From: Beverwykella pulmonaria
Taxonomy: Eukaryota > Ascomycota > Dothideomycetes > Pleosporales > Melanommataceae
Direction of reading: 5' to 3'
DNA: 64,000 nt
NCBI GenBank assembly: GCA_001599595.1
Contig: BCHH01000006.1
Coordinates: 2,712,319-2,776,318, forward strand
The position numbers were made by a program, and so were the translations under genes. The notes below the pieces were generated by a model. It had not been told where the DNA came from. It did no database searches and was given only the letters and a program-made list of their open reading frames with translations. Each line of letters opens with the position of its first letter. Position 1 is the first letter of the stretch. Below are positions 43,803-55,019 of this stretch, one piece after another.

Positions 43803-44448
43803 TTATAGTGCTGGGCCGAAGCGCAGCTTATACTTACCCTGGATCGAAAAAGAATTTACAATTACAGCGTACAGAGATCTTGATCACACAACATGCTAAG
43901 AGAAATGGACGTACCGGTGAAGCCGAAGGAGACGGGGATGCCGCCGGCGAAGGTGATGGCGAAGGTGTCGGAGTTGGCGTCGGGACAGGTGTTTGGTCAG
44001 GAGTCGAAGATGGGGATGGGGATGGAGATGGTGTCACCACAGGAGTGGAGGACGGAGATGGCGATGGCGATGAGTTTGGATCAACCCAGTTGGGATCAGA
44101 GAAGACGGTGATACGGTTGGCACCACCGCAGATCATGTTTGGATCGTCAGGCCCACAAAGCTTCGTGCAAGCCGCCTCGTTAGTAAGGACGGGGTGCTGG
44201 TACACGTTTCCGCAGCGACATTGCACACCGAACTCAACGCCGACGTACTTGTATGGGCCGGCGTTATTGGCATTCGAAGCGGTGTTACAGAAGTTCTTGC
44301 AGTAAGCGTAACTGACGTTGGCGGCAGGAGCGTTGATTGTCGGATACCCTGCGAAGAGACGTACTAGTACTGGCGGCGTTGCGGTGTTGTTGGCGACATC
44401 TTCGTAGCAACCTTCGTAGACATGGCCGGGGAAAATATGATCGGGTGC
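43803..44448 (-). CDS. WSC-domain protein with Ser/Pro-rich tail (5' exon unresolved)
   Basis: WSC domains bind carbohydrate and occur in cell-wall sensors and secreted fungal proteins. The exon 43915-44448 starts at a splice acceptor (TCAAAAG, then GCACCCGATC) and encodes a full WSC domain: [56 protein letters not shown] and ANRITVF, with the eight cysteines in the expected order. A Ser/Pro/Thr-rich tail follows ([10 protein letters not shown] repeats), as in O-glycosylated stalks. A 76-bp intron (43839-43914) joins a short last exon ending at TAA 43803-43805. The signal-peptide exon should lie at 44460-44810; a hydrophobic stretch (YIVFLLAILSSVCIAVSC) is there, but I cannot place the splice. 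Confidence 0.8.
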
Positions 44449-45625
44449 CTTTTGAGATTGTCAGTGGGTTGCTCGAGGCAAACATTTAACAACATGCTGT
44501 GTGCTCAAGATCTATGTGCGCTGCAACAAAATAAAACGAAAAGAAAACAAAAAGAAATCTATTTGTTAGTGTTGAAGTCCCTAACCAAATGCGAAAACAC
44601 ACTGGCTGAGATTTCGTGGGAAAGCAAGACAAGAAGTGTGCCGTGAATGAACAAGAGACGGCGATGCAGACAGAAGATAGAATTGCGAGTAGGAACACTA
44701 TATAACTTGTCTCACGCTTCCGCACAAGAATGAAATTAATCCGTGAAATTTCTTTCTTGGAATGCCCGTCCTCCACTGGTATGAAGAGGATTCCAGTACT
44801 TCTCATTCCATCAACGAGTGCTCAAGGGATAATTGGCATGCATCACCTTTTCATTTGCACCGCATTGAATTTTCACATGTAATGACAGAAGAGCAACCTG
44901 GATCCACACAGAAATTGATTGGCAGGCCTTAGGGCGCGGCGATCGGCAGCGGAACGTTTGAGATGAAGGAAATTGAAGGGAGGGTGGGAACACAAAATAT
45001 TCCCTGTGCCTGTAAGCGCTACCTTGGGAAATTAGGAATGGAATAGTATTTACAGAGCCAAGAATTCTGGGCTTCGTGGAATGAACCAAGGAAATCTTTG
45101 AACAAAGAATGCCTTGGACTGTGGAGAGTGTCCATGACGGTCAACCATGTGACCCAATTCATTTCAGTCCGCATGCCACTCCGATCTACGGTCTATAGAG
45201 TGTGGGGTATATAGTGGTAGTGTATGAATGTTTATTGAACAGTTGCCCAGCGTAAATCAGCAACGTGTAATGGAATAATCTATAGTATTGGCAGTGTGCG
45301 TGTGAATGTCTCTAAGAAATGGGACATCACTCATGAGAACGTTTCAGAAGTCGACAGGCTTCATGGAATGAGTTCAAAGTGTAATTTACATGTTCATACA
45401 TCCAACTAAGTCAGAGGAGAACATGCAAGTCAACTCGAAGGTGTATACTAGCATTTAGCTTTACAATCGACGCTTTAGTCTAATTCAGATCATAATTAGT
45501 CTCGAACGACTTCAGGTAGTAGTACTGCTTCTGCGAATGGTGTGTCATAGCAAAACTACCCAAAACTTTTTCAAGAAGAGTGCAGCTGATACTTTCTACC
45601 CACCTACTCCGGTGTAATGCCAACA
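44449..45625. other. Region upstream of the WSC gene
   Basis: Probably contains the first exon(s) and promoter of the WSC gene. The rest, to the end of the AME1-like gene, shows nothing recognisable. Confidence 0.4.
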
Positions 45626-47734
45626 TTAAGCTCTCCCCTCTAAGAAACCCGCCGCCCTCTCAAGAGCCCTATTGAACCCACTGATCCCATGCAACAGGCC
45701 ACCTCCTACACTGCCAACATCCCTTCCCACATTCTCCAAAAACATACCTAGTGGGATATCCGGGCCGTCATTCTCTCTGTTCAGCTGTATGGCCCTCTCT
45801 CGTCCCCTTCGAATCGCAACCTGGATGTCGAACATGGACGTGCTGAGCCAGGTTCGCGTCTCAAAATCTTCCTTCTCCATTTCGAATTTTGCCAAGACAT
45901 AGTCGCGTTGGAGGGCCAGTTCGTGTCGACCCTCCTGAGCTGCTAAGATCTCTTTCCTCAGCTCAGCATTGTGCTTCTTGAAGGCCTTGAGCTTCAGCGC
46001 GCGAGTGGTGAGTAAATCGTTCACATCTTGAAGATCTAGCATTCGCTCAGACAGGGCTTCTTTGAACGAGAGCTGAAGGTTGATTCGGGCCTTGATCTGT
46101 TTCCGGCGGTCGAGATCCTGGGTGCCTTGATATCGGGCGGATAACAGGGAGACGCGTGAGTCAATGTACTCTTCCATGGCGGTGCGTGTGGTGTCGGCAA
46201 CGGTGTAGCCTTTGATCTTGGATCCCTTTAAACGCATCACTTGAATGGACTGGATGATTTCACTGTGCTTCTGGCGTTTCCTTGGGGGCTTTTTGCTTGT
46301 TGGTTTCGCGTGCTGCTTCTGCTTTGGCGATGGTTGAGCCTGTGTGTGAGTAGGGCGGGGGGTAGGGTCTGGAGGATCTTCGTCCCGCTCGGACTCATCA
46401 TGAACATCGGACGTCACCACACTGGGTGTGAAATTCATCGCTTGACTGCTGCTATGTGGGGCTTGGACAGGGGATAGCTTCGACCGCTCGCTCTCGGGAG
46501 AAATCTCATCAGGCTCGTCATCGCTTTCTGGCTCTTGCACATCCGCGCTCTTGTTGCTGATGCGCCGAGGCTTGGACGTAGCAGGTGTTGACTGAACAAG
46601 ATCCTCGTCCTCTAGTAAGATTCGGCGCTGTTTGCGAAGCCTGATTGATCCTGGAAGGAGCTGCCGGATCGGGGGTTCTGTTTCGGTCTGCGTAGGCTGC
46701 TGGCTCAGCTCTGCCTTGCGTGTGGACACAATGGGACGCTTGGAAGAGACCACGGATGGAGAAAGCTCGTCGATTCCAGTCACCTCTTCCTCCGCGGGTG
46801 AGGGCTGTGTTGAATACGCGTGGGGCACAGGGACAGGAGTGGCGGTAGGCGGTCGCGGCGTCAGTAGTTCGTCCTCGCCCTCGTCCATGGGCGCATCCTG
46901 GACAACAGTGGGCGTTGCGAGGTCGCGTCTAGAGCGGCTGCTAGACGCGGAGCGATCTATGTTCCGGCGCGCGACAATGGCGTGTGCAGCGGGCGTGGTT
47001 GGAGCGGGGTCCAGCGACTTTGACTTCCTTGATGTCCGCGCGATCGCCTGTCGCGATATGGCAGATACGTCACCATTTCTGTCCGCAACCGGTGTTCGTT
47101 CCACTGAGAGTGTGGGGCCTTTCACGTTTGCCGCTGCGGGAGCAGGCGTTTCCTGTACTGGTTCTGAGGTGTCCTTCCTTACTCTGCGTGCGCTTCCTCT
47201 GTCGTCGCCGATGATAGAGAGTTCGTCCACCTCGTCTAGAAACTCCTCAGCCTCCTGGCGAATGGGCGACATGGGCCTGGCGACCTTCCTGCTCTTCTCC
47301 GTCGACCTCACGTTCTCGTCGTTGTCTGGGCTAAGCTGATCGATTTCGCCATCGTCTTCGTCGCCCGATTGTGCGTCTCTGTGCCCGCGCTTCCGCTTCC
47401 CTAGATGTGGTGTGACCTGTAGGGGCGTGCTCCGCTTCTTCGCGCTGCTCTTCTGGACGGATGCGCTGCGAGATGGCTGTGCGGATCCATTTGCGCCGCG
47501 TGGTGTGCTGGCTACGGGGGTGCGGCTGCGGCGCCCCGAGCGCTGGGGAGGAAGTGAAGCTTGTTTCGCGGGTCTCTGGGGTATGGAGAAGCTGAATGTG
47601 GGCTTAGGAAGATTTGGACTGTTGTTGTTAGCTGTTGTGTTGTGTTGAGTGCTTGCGGGGGGTACATACGCGGCGGAGTACCCAGCGCCGCGTAGGCGCT
47701 CATTGCGGCGCTGCTGGCGGTCGAGCGGCGCCAT
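45626..47734 (-). CDS. Candidate inner kinetochore AME1/CENP-U-like protein
   Basis: A 51-bp intron (47619-47669: GTATGT, branch-like GCTAAC, CAG) sits inside the long frame and is a multiple of three; with it removed the product is 685 aa. The N-terminus MAPLDRQQRRNERLRGAGYSA resembles the R-Q-x-R-x-RGAG opening I associate with fungal AME1 proteins. It is followed by a long low-complexity region rich in Ser/Pro/Arg with acidic patches (SGDEDDGEIDQLSPD, EEFLDEVDELSIIGDD), then a basic stretch (KKPPRKRQKHSE). The C-terminal 200 residues are predicted coiled coil (LQDVNDLLTTRALKLKAFKKHNAELRKEIL...), as expected for the AME1 domain. Assignment is from layout and the N-terminal motif, so moderate. 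Divergent from the twin-CX9C gene. Confidence 0.6.
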   Translation of the reverse strand: MAPLDRQQRRNERLRGAGYSAAYVPPASTQHNTTANNNSPNLPKPTFSFSIPQRPAKQASLPPQRSGRRSRTPVASTPRGANGSAQPSRSASVQKSSAKKRSTPLQVTPHLGKRKRGHRDAQSGDEDDGEIDQLSPDNDENVRSTEKSRKVARPMSPIRQEAEEFLDEVDELSIIGDDRGSARRVRKDTSEPVQETPAPAAANVKGPTLSVERTPVADRNGDVSAISRQAIARTSRKSKSLDPAPTTPAAHAIVARRNIDRSASSSRSRRDLATPTVVQDAPMDEGEDELLTPRPPTATPVPVPHAYSTQPSPAEEEVTGIDELSPSVVSSKRPIVSTRKAELSQQPTQTETEPPIRQLLPGSIRLRKQRRILLEDEDLVQSTPATSKPRRISNKSADVQEPESDDEPDEISPESERSKLSPVQAPHSSSQAMNFTPSVVTSDVHDESERDEDPPDPTPRPTHTQAQPSPKQKQHAKPTSKKPPRKRQKHSEIIQSIQVMRLKGSKIKGYTVADTTRTAMEEYIDSRVSLLSARYQGTQDLDRRKQIKARINLQLSFKEALSERMLDLQDVNDLLTTRALKLKAFKKHNAELRKEILAAQEGRHELALQRDYVLAKFEMEKEDFETRTWLSTSMFDIQVAIRRGRERAIQLNRENDGPDIPLGMFLENVGRDVGSVGGGLLHGISGFNRALERAAGFLEGRA

Positions 47735-47990
47735 TTCGCCTGGCTGAGGGCAGGAATTCGATAGTGGTTGTAGGAGGTGTGGATGTGCGTAGGGAAGTCC
47801 ATTGTGGCGCGCGTCGGTGCTCTGTTATGACGTTGACGCGTGTGGCCAATCAGGCGGACCCTCTCCCGCGACGCTAATAAAAGAGCTTGGCGTACAATGC
47901 TAGGATGGCAGGAACATTGATCTTCCATGCCCGTATCTCCACGAACCTCAATTGCCCGTCCCACGACGCCGTGTTCGCCTCCACTTCAAC
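47735..47990. promoter_or_regulatory. Divergent promoter between the AME1-like and twin-CX9C genes
   Basis: 256 bp between start codons of oppositely directed genes. GC-rich, with ATGACGTTGACGCGTGTGGC near 47827; no specific regulator site is claimed. Confidence 0.5.
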
Positions 47991-48968
47991 ATGGGCTGGC
48001 TCTGGGGCAGCGGTGACAGCTCCACCGCCAATCAGAACCTCGATCCGTCCCTGCGCGAGTTCCTCCAGCGGGAAGCTCCCAGCGGCCCAAAACCAACACT
48101 CCCCGCGAAGCCTGCCCCGAAGCCCGCTGAGCCGTCAGCGTCTGCGCAGACGAGCGAAGAATATGTAGCACCGGCCGTGCCGCCGCAGTCGCAGTTCCAG
48201 GACGGCCGCTATGCGCACCTGTGGAAGAACTACACGCCCCAGAATGTCCTCGACGACCGAGGCAAGACGGAGCAGGACAAGCTGCGGGACATTGTCGATG
48301 CCTACAACGACCGCAAATCTGCCATTGGTCGGGCCGCGCTCGAGAACTGCGCCATGGAGTACCTCGCACAGTACGAGTGCTTCCAGAAGCCCGGCTGGGT
48401 TCAGACGGCAACACTGTGCCGCGCAGAGTCGCGTACCTTCAATCGCTGCTACGAGATACAGGCCAAGTTCCTGAAGGCGCTGGGGTTCCTGACCATGGAC
48501 GCCCGGAGTCCGGAGCAGGACGAGATCATGCAGATGCACGCCGACAAGCTCTATCAGCAATTGAAGGAGCAGGAGGCCCTGATTGAAAAGGCGAAAGAGG
48601 AAGGAAGACCTATATCACGGTTCGAGAGTGTGCTGTCGCGGCAGAATGTCGCGCGCGCCATCGCCGGGAAGCCGCTGTCTGCACACCCTACCACCCAGCT
48701 GGGCGCAGATCGGGACGACGAGGAAGATATTTGGAGCCAGATCAAGCCTTCCTCGCGGGACGAGTACGAGAAGAAAATTGCAGAGCTGCCACCCCAGGAC
48801 CAGGAGATGGAGCGAAAGGCGCTGTTGGGTGAGTTGCGCGCGCAGGCTAGCATCTCAAAGCAGGTCGAAGGGACCTTCATCGAAGAGCGCATCAACAGGA
48901 TGAAGAGGCGAGAGGCAGGACAGGAGACCATCGGGGATACCATCAAACGCCTCTGGGGCTGGGGGTGA
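47991..48968 (+). CDS. Twin CX9C (CHCH-type) protein, probably mitochondrial
   Basis: Single exon, 325 aa from MGWLWGSGDSS at 47991; codons upstream are open but lack a good start. The centre carries NCAMEYLAQYEC and LCRAESRTFNRC: each is Cys, nine residues, Cys, the twin CX9C arrangement that forms a helical hairpin with two disulfides, typical of proteins imported into the mitochondrial intermembrane space by Mia40. The flanks are long for this class: a Pro/Ala-rich N-terminal part with SLREFLQREAPSGPKP, and a C-terminal Glu/Lys/Arg-rich helix region (KLYQQLKEQEALIEKAKEEG) ending DTIKRLWGWG. Trp-Gly motifs are at both ends. I do not recognise a named orthologue. Confidence 0.85.
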   Translation: MGWLWGSGDSSTANQNLDPSLREFLQREAPSGPKPTLPAKPAPKPAEPSASAQTSEEYVAPAVPPQSQFQDGRYAHLWKNYTPQNVLDDRGKTEQDKLRDIVDAYNDRKSAIGRAALENCAMEYLAQYECFQKPGWVQTATLCRAESRTFNRCYEIQAKFLKALGFLTMDARSPEQDEIMQMHADKLYQQLKEQEALIEKAKEEGRPISRFESVLSRQNVARAIAGKPLSAHPTTQLGADRDDEEDIWSQIKPSSRDEYEKKIAELPPQDQEMERKALLGELRAQASISKQVEGTFIEERINRMKRREAGQETIGDTIKRLWGWG

Positions 48969-49714
48969 GGAAAATGTAACCTAGTATAATTGTATGAATT
49001 GTCTGATTGGTTTGTATATTGTGTATGAATACAACGTCTCCAATGAGCTTGATGCAGCACCTCTGGGGTGGTTCGAGACAAGGCAACGTGTCCACCGTTG
49101 AACACGCATTATTGCAATGTGCAACGGCTTGTGAAACTGAACCCTCAGAAGATGGCGCATCGGATGCCGCTCGGCAGCACCCGCCTTTGCGCTAGCGGGG
49201 CGCTATCTTGCAAAGGCGATATTCGTCATCCATGGATGCGACAGGCTGCAGCATCGTCTACCTTCGATCTCACGCACCGCCGCTCACACTCACACTCACA
49301 CAAGACACTGCGTTTTCCCTTCTCTAATGTCGCGGGCTCTGTTCATCCCAACGACGAGCGTGCCCTGAGCTCCGCCTGCTGATCCGAGTGAAGGCCGCCG
49401 GAAGTGCAGCGCTTCCCCGCATCACCACGGACTGCCTGTATCGCGACTCTTCCTGCCTTCGGAGGACATCAATCAGGATGCGCGGTCGCCCGGAGCCTCC
49501 ACGCCATTCCTTTCTTTCTCGGTCCTGACCATACCTGTTCGTGCTTGCCACCGCTGCAAGACTTTGGCAAGGCACTTGGCTTTCTGAAACATCCCCATCC
49601 AAGCCAATCTGCCGGCGCAAACTGGTGTTCGGCTCATCTTCAATTCACATCACCCGCGACTACCGGGACTCTCTTGTCGCAAATATCACAATTTCAAACC
49701 CTTAGCTATCTACG
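48969..49714. other. Intergenic region, nothing recognised
   Basis: Spacer between two plus-strand genes. Several short overlapping frames on both strands, none supported. The right end is the promoter of the SPKK-type gene. Confidence 0.45.
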
Positions 49715-51156
49715 ATGGCGCGCACCGTTGCAAGACCTCGGACTCCCGAACGTCCTGTCAACATGAACACCCCTCGACAATCTCCAAAGAAATCCCCAAA
49801 GAAATCCCCCAAGCAATCTCCAACATCTCCAAGAACGCCGCGATCCCCGACCTCCCCGACCTCCCCTTCCAGTAAGTCTCCGCGTAACCCTGCCAACAAG
49901 TTCTGGGTCCAGGAAGTGCAACGCCGACATTACCTGGAGCACTTGAACAAGTGGTCATTATCCCATGACTCGAGCCCTTATTTCCACGGCACTCTTAGCA
50001 TTAACGAGAAGTTTGGATCTCCAGGGAGCTGCCAACTTGGCAAGTCCGTAAACTGCCTACTTGTTGACCTGACTTCGAGCAAGCCGGTCGTAATTCGTCT
50101 CTTTGCACCCCAAAAAGAGAATGGAAAGTACAAGCTAGTGGTGCGCAATGGAGCAGGCTGGGTAACCGCCAGAGAATATTTCAGCCAAGAGTACTTCAGC
50201 AAACGCAGGTCGCTTCGACATCTCTGTCCCCTGGGATTGAGACACACGCCAGACAATAAGGACATTATCACTGTCCGCCCTCTCTTCCACCCTTTTCCTC
50301 GACTACCACTAGAGATGCAACAGCTGATACTGGGATTCGCGATTGGGAAAACGGACCTGTATCAACCAGCTCGATCTCGAGATTCCGGATTCAGCAGGTA
50401 TGACCGGCCCATGGAAAGATTATTACTCGGTAAGAGACGCTTCTCACTAGTTATGTGGCTGCCCGACTGATTTCATCTCTAGAACCAGCATCCATACCCC
50501 TTCACACCCTTATTAGAATATCCAAGAGCTTGTCTCAACATCTAGTCCCCTGGATCTACCGTACCACCACCTTCCACTTCGAGACCTCAGGCTTCACCAA
50601 ATTCCTATGGCAATCTGGACCCACAAATCGGTCTTACATCAACAAACTGACGCTAGCCTTTGGCAGCATGGCAATACTACACTGTATCCGGTGGCTGGCT
50701 CCAGATCCCATCTTCACACTATTCAACCCCCCCATGGCAACTCAACCACCAGCCCTACAGTACCTATGGCGATGTCAGATTCGGGATCTATTAAAAGAAC
50801 TCCATCTCAGCGTTCTGAACATTGACATTCAATCAATACCCACCGCAGACATTCCGTTTGTAGTGCGCGCACTCGGAAAAAGTTTTGGTAGTACGGAAAG
50901 GATCCGGATCACAAGTTTTGGGGTTGAAATTCAGGAAACCGATGCACGGCTTGCTGGTTTAAAGCAACGCCAGACATGGGCAGAGCTGTGTAAACGTGCT
51001 TTTGAGACGTATAAGACGGACACGTGGTACTTTGATGCAAGAATAAGGAAGATGTCTATCGATGCGCTACACTGGGAGATGAAGGCACAGGCCGAGTTCT
51101 TCGATAGGCTGAGCGATGACGATGATGACTCGGCGAGGTCCATCAGGTCTCTGTAG
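49715..51156 (+). CDS. F-box-like protein with N-terminal SPKK repeats
   Basis: Two exons, 49715-50429 and 50483-51156 (53-bp intron, GTAAGA...TCTAG, joining ERLLL to EPASIPL), 462 aa. Residues about 22-57 are a run of Ser-Pro-Lys/Arg units (SPKKSPKKSPKQSPTSPRTP and similar), the SPKK type known to contact the DNA minor groove in histone tails. The middle includes a compact domain (FWVQEVQRRHYLEHLNKWSL) and the F-box-like helix FPRLPLEMQQLILGFA. The C-terminal half, after the intron, has Leu-rich segments (LIRISKSLSQHLVPWIYRTT, LLKELHLSVLNIDI) and an acidic end (DDDDDSARSIRS). Unknown function; the layout suggests an F-box adaptor with a DNA- or chromatin-binding tail. Confidence 0.82.
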
Positions 51157-51459
51157 GTCTCGTGATTGATTTTGTAGTGTTCTTTATTCTCTGTTCTTAG
51201 CAACGCAACGCAGTTTTGCTACCGCATCATAAATATAATATTATGGTACATTTAGAGCTGCGATTATACTTATGATTAGTTTGATTGGAAGCCCTGCAGG
51301 CGCCGAAGGATGTTACGCCACAGGTGGCAAAGTCGATGCCTAAAGTTCATGCGACATCCATCGTTTCCCCACCCCTCCTTCCCTCACGAAAGTCTGGACT
51401 AATTAGAACGACGTCAACCTCATTAAATTATTGTTCAGGCCATCCGACACTATACCGGA
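51157..51459. other. Spacer between two F-box-like genes
   Basis: About 300 bp of AT-rich sequence, with no feature recognised. Confidence 0.4.
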
Positions 51460-52401
51460 ATGAACATCTCAACTCTCCATCTCCAGTCGCACCCCTCATC
51501 TATTATCACAAATAACGCCACCACAATCAACACCTCAGTAGCATTTCCCCAAGAGCAGTCGCCCCTCTTCGGTATTATTCCGCCTGAAATTCGAAATCAT
51601 ATCTTCTGGCTTGCACTTCAGGAGTATGATGATCCTGAGAAGTTGTATGCTCGAGACACGTATTACACACGCCCGGGATGCATGGGTGCTAGAAGGGTGG
51701 ATACCGAGCTCTTAAGAACATGCAAGAGGGTGTATGAAGAGACGAAAGTCATCCCACTGAGAGACTTCGAGATCGTGTACCACCTCGGGAATCACAAAAG
51801 GACCTCACCCGAGCTAACGGCGCTCTTCAGTCGTCGCTGGAACCGCACGAACAAGCACCCTCGCCGTACTTTTGGATCCAACACCTTGAGTCGGCCCTTA
51901 CGCTTCACAGCCCAACTCTACGCTCTCACAGCCAGGAACATTCACAGATGTCTCTTGCTCGGGGATGACCCAGAGCAGAACCATGTCCCAGAGGTGGTAA
52001 CTATTTGTATTAGATACACGGATTGGTGGTGGTGGGAGCGTGATGCACCGCTTACCATTGAGACTAAGGAATGGAAGGACATCAAGTTTCCGAAGTCTGT
52101 CAAGAAAGTCGTCATGGAACTCGAAACCAGGGACACAGAAGTCAAAAGGAAGCAGTTAAGCGCCATCATCGACAGCTTCTTCAAGGAGCCCGCTAAGTGC
52201 GTTTACGGGAGAGAAGATGGCAAACAGCTGAGCATTTGTGAGAAAACGGGTGTGAAAGAGTGGAAATGGGATGGACCTACTACGTTTGGAGATGGACAGA
52301 AGTTTATACATCATCCGAAGACGGAGACGATGGGCTATGTAGTTAAGGTCTTGACGTGGGAGGTTGTTGAAGGTGAAGAGGCGGTTGAGTCTCGGTACTA
52401 A
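51460..52401 (+). CDS. F-box-like/2EXR-type fungal protein
   Basis: Single exon, 313 aa. After an Asn/Thr-rich start, residues about 37-57 read SPLFGIIPPEIRNHIFWLALQ, the IPPEIRxxIF form of the same signature seen at 13124 and 28455, followed by DTELLRTCKRVYEETKVIPL, the second block. The central part has HCRY-type helices and the C-terminal part is charged (KKVVMELETRDTEVKRKQ, ending in an acidic stretch). These proteins form large lineage-specific families in ascomycetes with no established biochemical role. No signal peptide or membrane segment. Confidence 0.8.
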   Translation: MNISTLHLQSHPSSIITNNATTINTSVAFPQEQSPLFGIIPPEIRNHIFWLALQEYDDPEKLYARDTYYTRPGCMGARRVDTELLRTCKRVYEETKVIPLRDFEIVYHLGNHKRTSPELTALFSRRWNRTNKHPRRTFGSNTLSRPLRFTAQLYALTARNIHRCLLLGDDPEQNHVPEVVTICIRYTDWWWWERDAPLTIETKEWKDIKFPKSVKKVVMELETRDTEVKRKQLSAIIDSFFKEPAKCVYGREDGKQLSICEKTGVKEWKWDGPTTFGDGQKFIHHPKTETMGYVVKVLTWEVVEGEEAVESRY

Positions 52402-53326
52402 CTCCTGCTTCTTGAGCATTTAAGCGTACCTCCGCCGAGTTATACTGATCGTAATTCATTTTCCGTCAATCAAGTATTTTTTTATTCGAATTGGGTTCTT
52501 CTAATGTCTCACTACCGCCGCTTACACATTCGCCCTTTTATTACAACCAACATTGCCGAAGCAACGCGCACCTATACAACTGTGAAGATTCTGGAAAACG
52601 AGAGATTGGGAATGACGCAGCAAATCAAGTCAAACCTCGAAATATGCCTTTCATCGCAAGGTCTATCCTGAACAGTATTAGATACAGTTTAATAAACGAA
52701 TACCTTGAATTCCATCTCCTAGATCTTGATACGCCTCAGTGATGGGATTTAGAATTTGATTTCATCGTGCATCACACTACCGATAACGAGAAGAGCGCAA
52801 TCGTCTGGTCCTAGTGCCTATCTTAAAATTGCGAAATAGTTGTCGACGCTCTTGTTGACGTTCCCTTTTTATCTCTTGGCACTGCGGGCTGCAAGGCAAT
52901 CATAATAGAACATAAGGTCACAATCATTGATTGTGGCGACGCACTTTTCTCTAGCTTCCTCTTCCTGTTTGCCATCTACATTTCTTGGCGGTTGAGTTTG
53001 GTGGATCGAACTACGCGTTTCCTCGTCTTTGAACTTGACTTGGCTAGGTAAGGTTGGCGGTGGTGGTTCGTGCAGAGGTCCACAGCAGATCGTGTCTTTA
53101 TCGTCAGAAGGGGCAATTTTCTGAGTAGTGATACCTTTTTTGAATAGCTAATTCTGATTTTAGTCGTTAGAAGATATAAATTTCAATTTAGTTCCTGTAG
53201 TATGAAGTGAAGCCTGCTTTGCTTATACTTAAAAATGTAATTGTCGTCCCATGGACAGGTAACCCGTACTAGATGGATTAAAAGCGCTCTCGTTTAGTAC
53301 TCATCCGGATGAATACATGTAACTAA
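52402..53326. other. Gene-poor region
   Basis: AT-rich; only short frames. Nothing recognised apart from the tandem repeat that follows. Confidence 0.4.
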
Positions 53327-53475
53327 AAAGATGTATGTATATATGTATCTCTAGAATAGATGTATATATACGCTATTATGCTTACACACCACTTTAACCA
53401 AAAAGACGTCTGTATATATATATCTCTAGAATAGATGTATATATATGCTATTATGCTTACAATACAATTCCTCTC
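53327..53475. repeat. Tandem duplication of a 75-bp AT-rich unit
   Basis: Two adjacent units, each AAAAAGA(T/C)GT, then TATATAT(G/A)TATCTCTAGAAT, AGATGTATATATA, (C/T)GCTATTATGCTTACA. They lie beside the decayed P450 gene. Confidence 0.75.
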
Positions 53476-53479
53476 ATCA

Positions 53480-54300
53480 TGGTTCACTGCAAAACCAGAC
53501 CATCATCTGGATGATCGTTCTAGCCAGGATATAGCACCTGTTAACGGTGAGACCGTCAGCTAGGGTGGCGTGCTGAGGCCCCAAGAATACGCTTAGCCAT
53601 ACGCGCATGGTCTCATGTATGACAACGTCAAGAAGTGGGAGCAGTATCTGGCAATGGTGTGCTGCTTGATTGTCGCGAAGCTCTTGGTGGACAGTGTGTG
53701 GGTATTTAGGATGGGGCCGAGCGATATACAGATGAGTGTGAGAGCGGAAGAAGTAGTTACGCTTCCAGGGTAATTATAAGCCGCGACTCACCGTGGAGGA
53801 GGGCAAGATCTGAGCGGTTTTTAGGAGTCTTATCTACAAGGTCCATTACTCGGTTGGGGTTCATGCCCTTGTTCTTTAAGGTCCTAGATTAGTTACGTGT
53901 TCGGTGATGTGTATTTACGTTCAGCCAGCTATTAAGAAGGGATACGTACCCCGATTCGCGCATTCATCTGTCGCACGGTCCAATCTTTCAATTCTTTCAT
54001 GGGTCACGTAAGCGATGACAATCAACCAGGGGACATTGTACATTAGTTCTATCACCTTTAAGCCCCTATTGATTATCACCAAATTTCATATCGAAATATC
54101 GGTATACATGCCCTTAGTAAAACCCATAGGCTTCCCGAATGAGACTTCAGCAATAACATTGTAGGAATAGCAATAGCAATATTCCGTAAGCGAGACAGGC
54201 TTGCCGTTTGCTTTTCGAAGACATACGAGCATTTGGTCCATGAAGTTTTCGATGCAGGGAGCAAATTCTGATAGTACTACATGTATGGCTTAGTGATCGA
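53480..54300 (-). pseudogene. Cytochrome P450 pseudogene
   Basis: On the minus strand the conceptual reading from about 54300 gives VLSEFAPCIENFMDQML, then SLTEYCYCYSYNVIAEVSFG and KPMGF, then LKVIELMYNVPWL and WTVRQMNARI, matching the middle of fungal P450s. Further left, in changing frames, come RSDLALLHGES, a remnant of the I-helix with DTTSSALTLI, KYPHTVHQEL and LLDVVIHETMR (the ExxR helix). Frames change several times, stops intervene and the haem-binding loop is not found. So it is a decayed P450, distinct in sequence from the intact one at 57575. Confidence 0.7.
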
Positions 54301-55019
54301 AGGGCAAAGCACCTGCTGAAAGGAAGCGATATGATTACAGCTGTTCATCGCGTGGTCCAAGATTTTGCGTCACTGGCGGTGGAAACCCTTGTTCCGGTTA
54401 AGATAAAGCCTCTCCTGCGGCAAGTCATTCATAAAATTCTAAGAGGCAATAAATACAAGTACTGATATGAACAACGAAATCTCAAAATAGCCTAAACTAG
54501 GCTTGCTGCAGCAAAGCCGCCTCGTTATGTAAGAAACTAGAAAGCAACGCTTGAGAGGGAGATTATGGGAAGAACTAAATGGTGAGCTTCAAGACGTCTG
54601 AGAATGAGTCCGTAACAGATGATTGTGGATAGAATTGCGAGGAATGGCAATGGTGGAGCTAAGTGCGTGGTGTTGAGTCGGTTTGGTACCTTGTCAGGTC
54701 CATGGAAAATCAGGAATAGCTATTTTTCCTTTGTGTAAGGTTTGGATTATCCGTATAAGTATAGAGAGGAAAAAATGTAAACTTTTTAAAATAGCTTGTA
54801 TCATCTCATGATATTGTAATACAGAATGAAAATATAAACCTCTGCTAGTACTAAAACAAAATAATTACAGCAGCACGTTCATCAAACACTGAAAGTCACG
54901 CTTTTCAGCCATCTGCAGTACGGCTGGCGAGTAATAGTCCAATTTAATTTTTAAATCGTCATTAGAAAGAATGTCATCTCAGCTATAAGAGAGAAGCTGA
55001 TGAAATGATACTCCAGCTG
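54301..55019. other. Spacer between P450 and MFS relics
   Basis: AT-rich, with no gene or repeat recognised. Confidence 0.4.

Noticed and set aside
42466..44448. Single gene joining the WSC domain to the acidic repeats
   Set aside because: The WSC reading ends at a good short terminal exon (stop at 43803-43805), and no phase-consistent splice to the acidic region was found.
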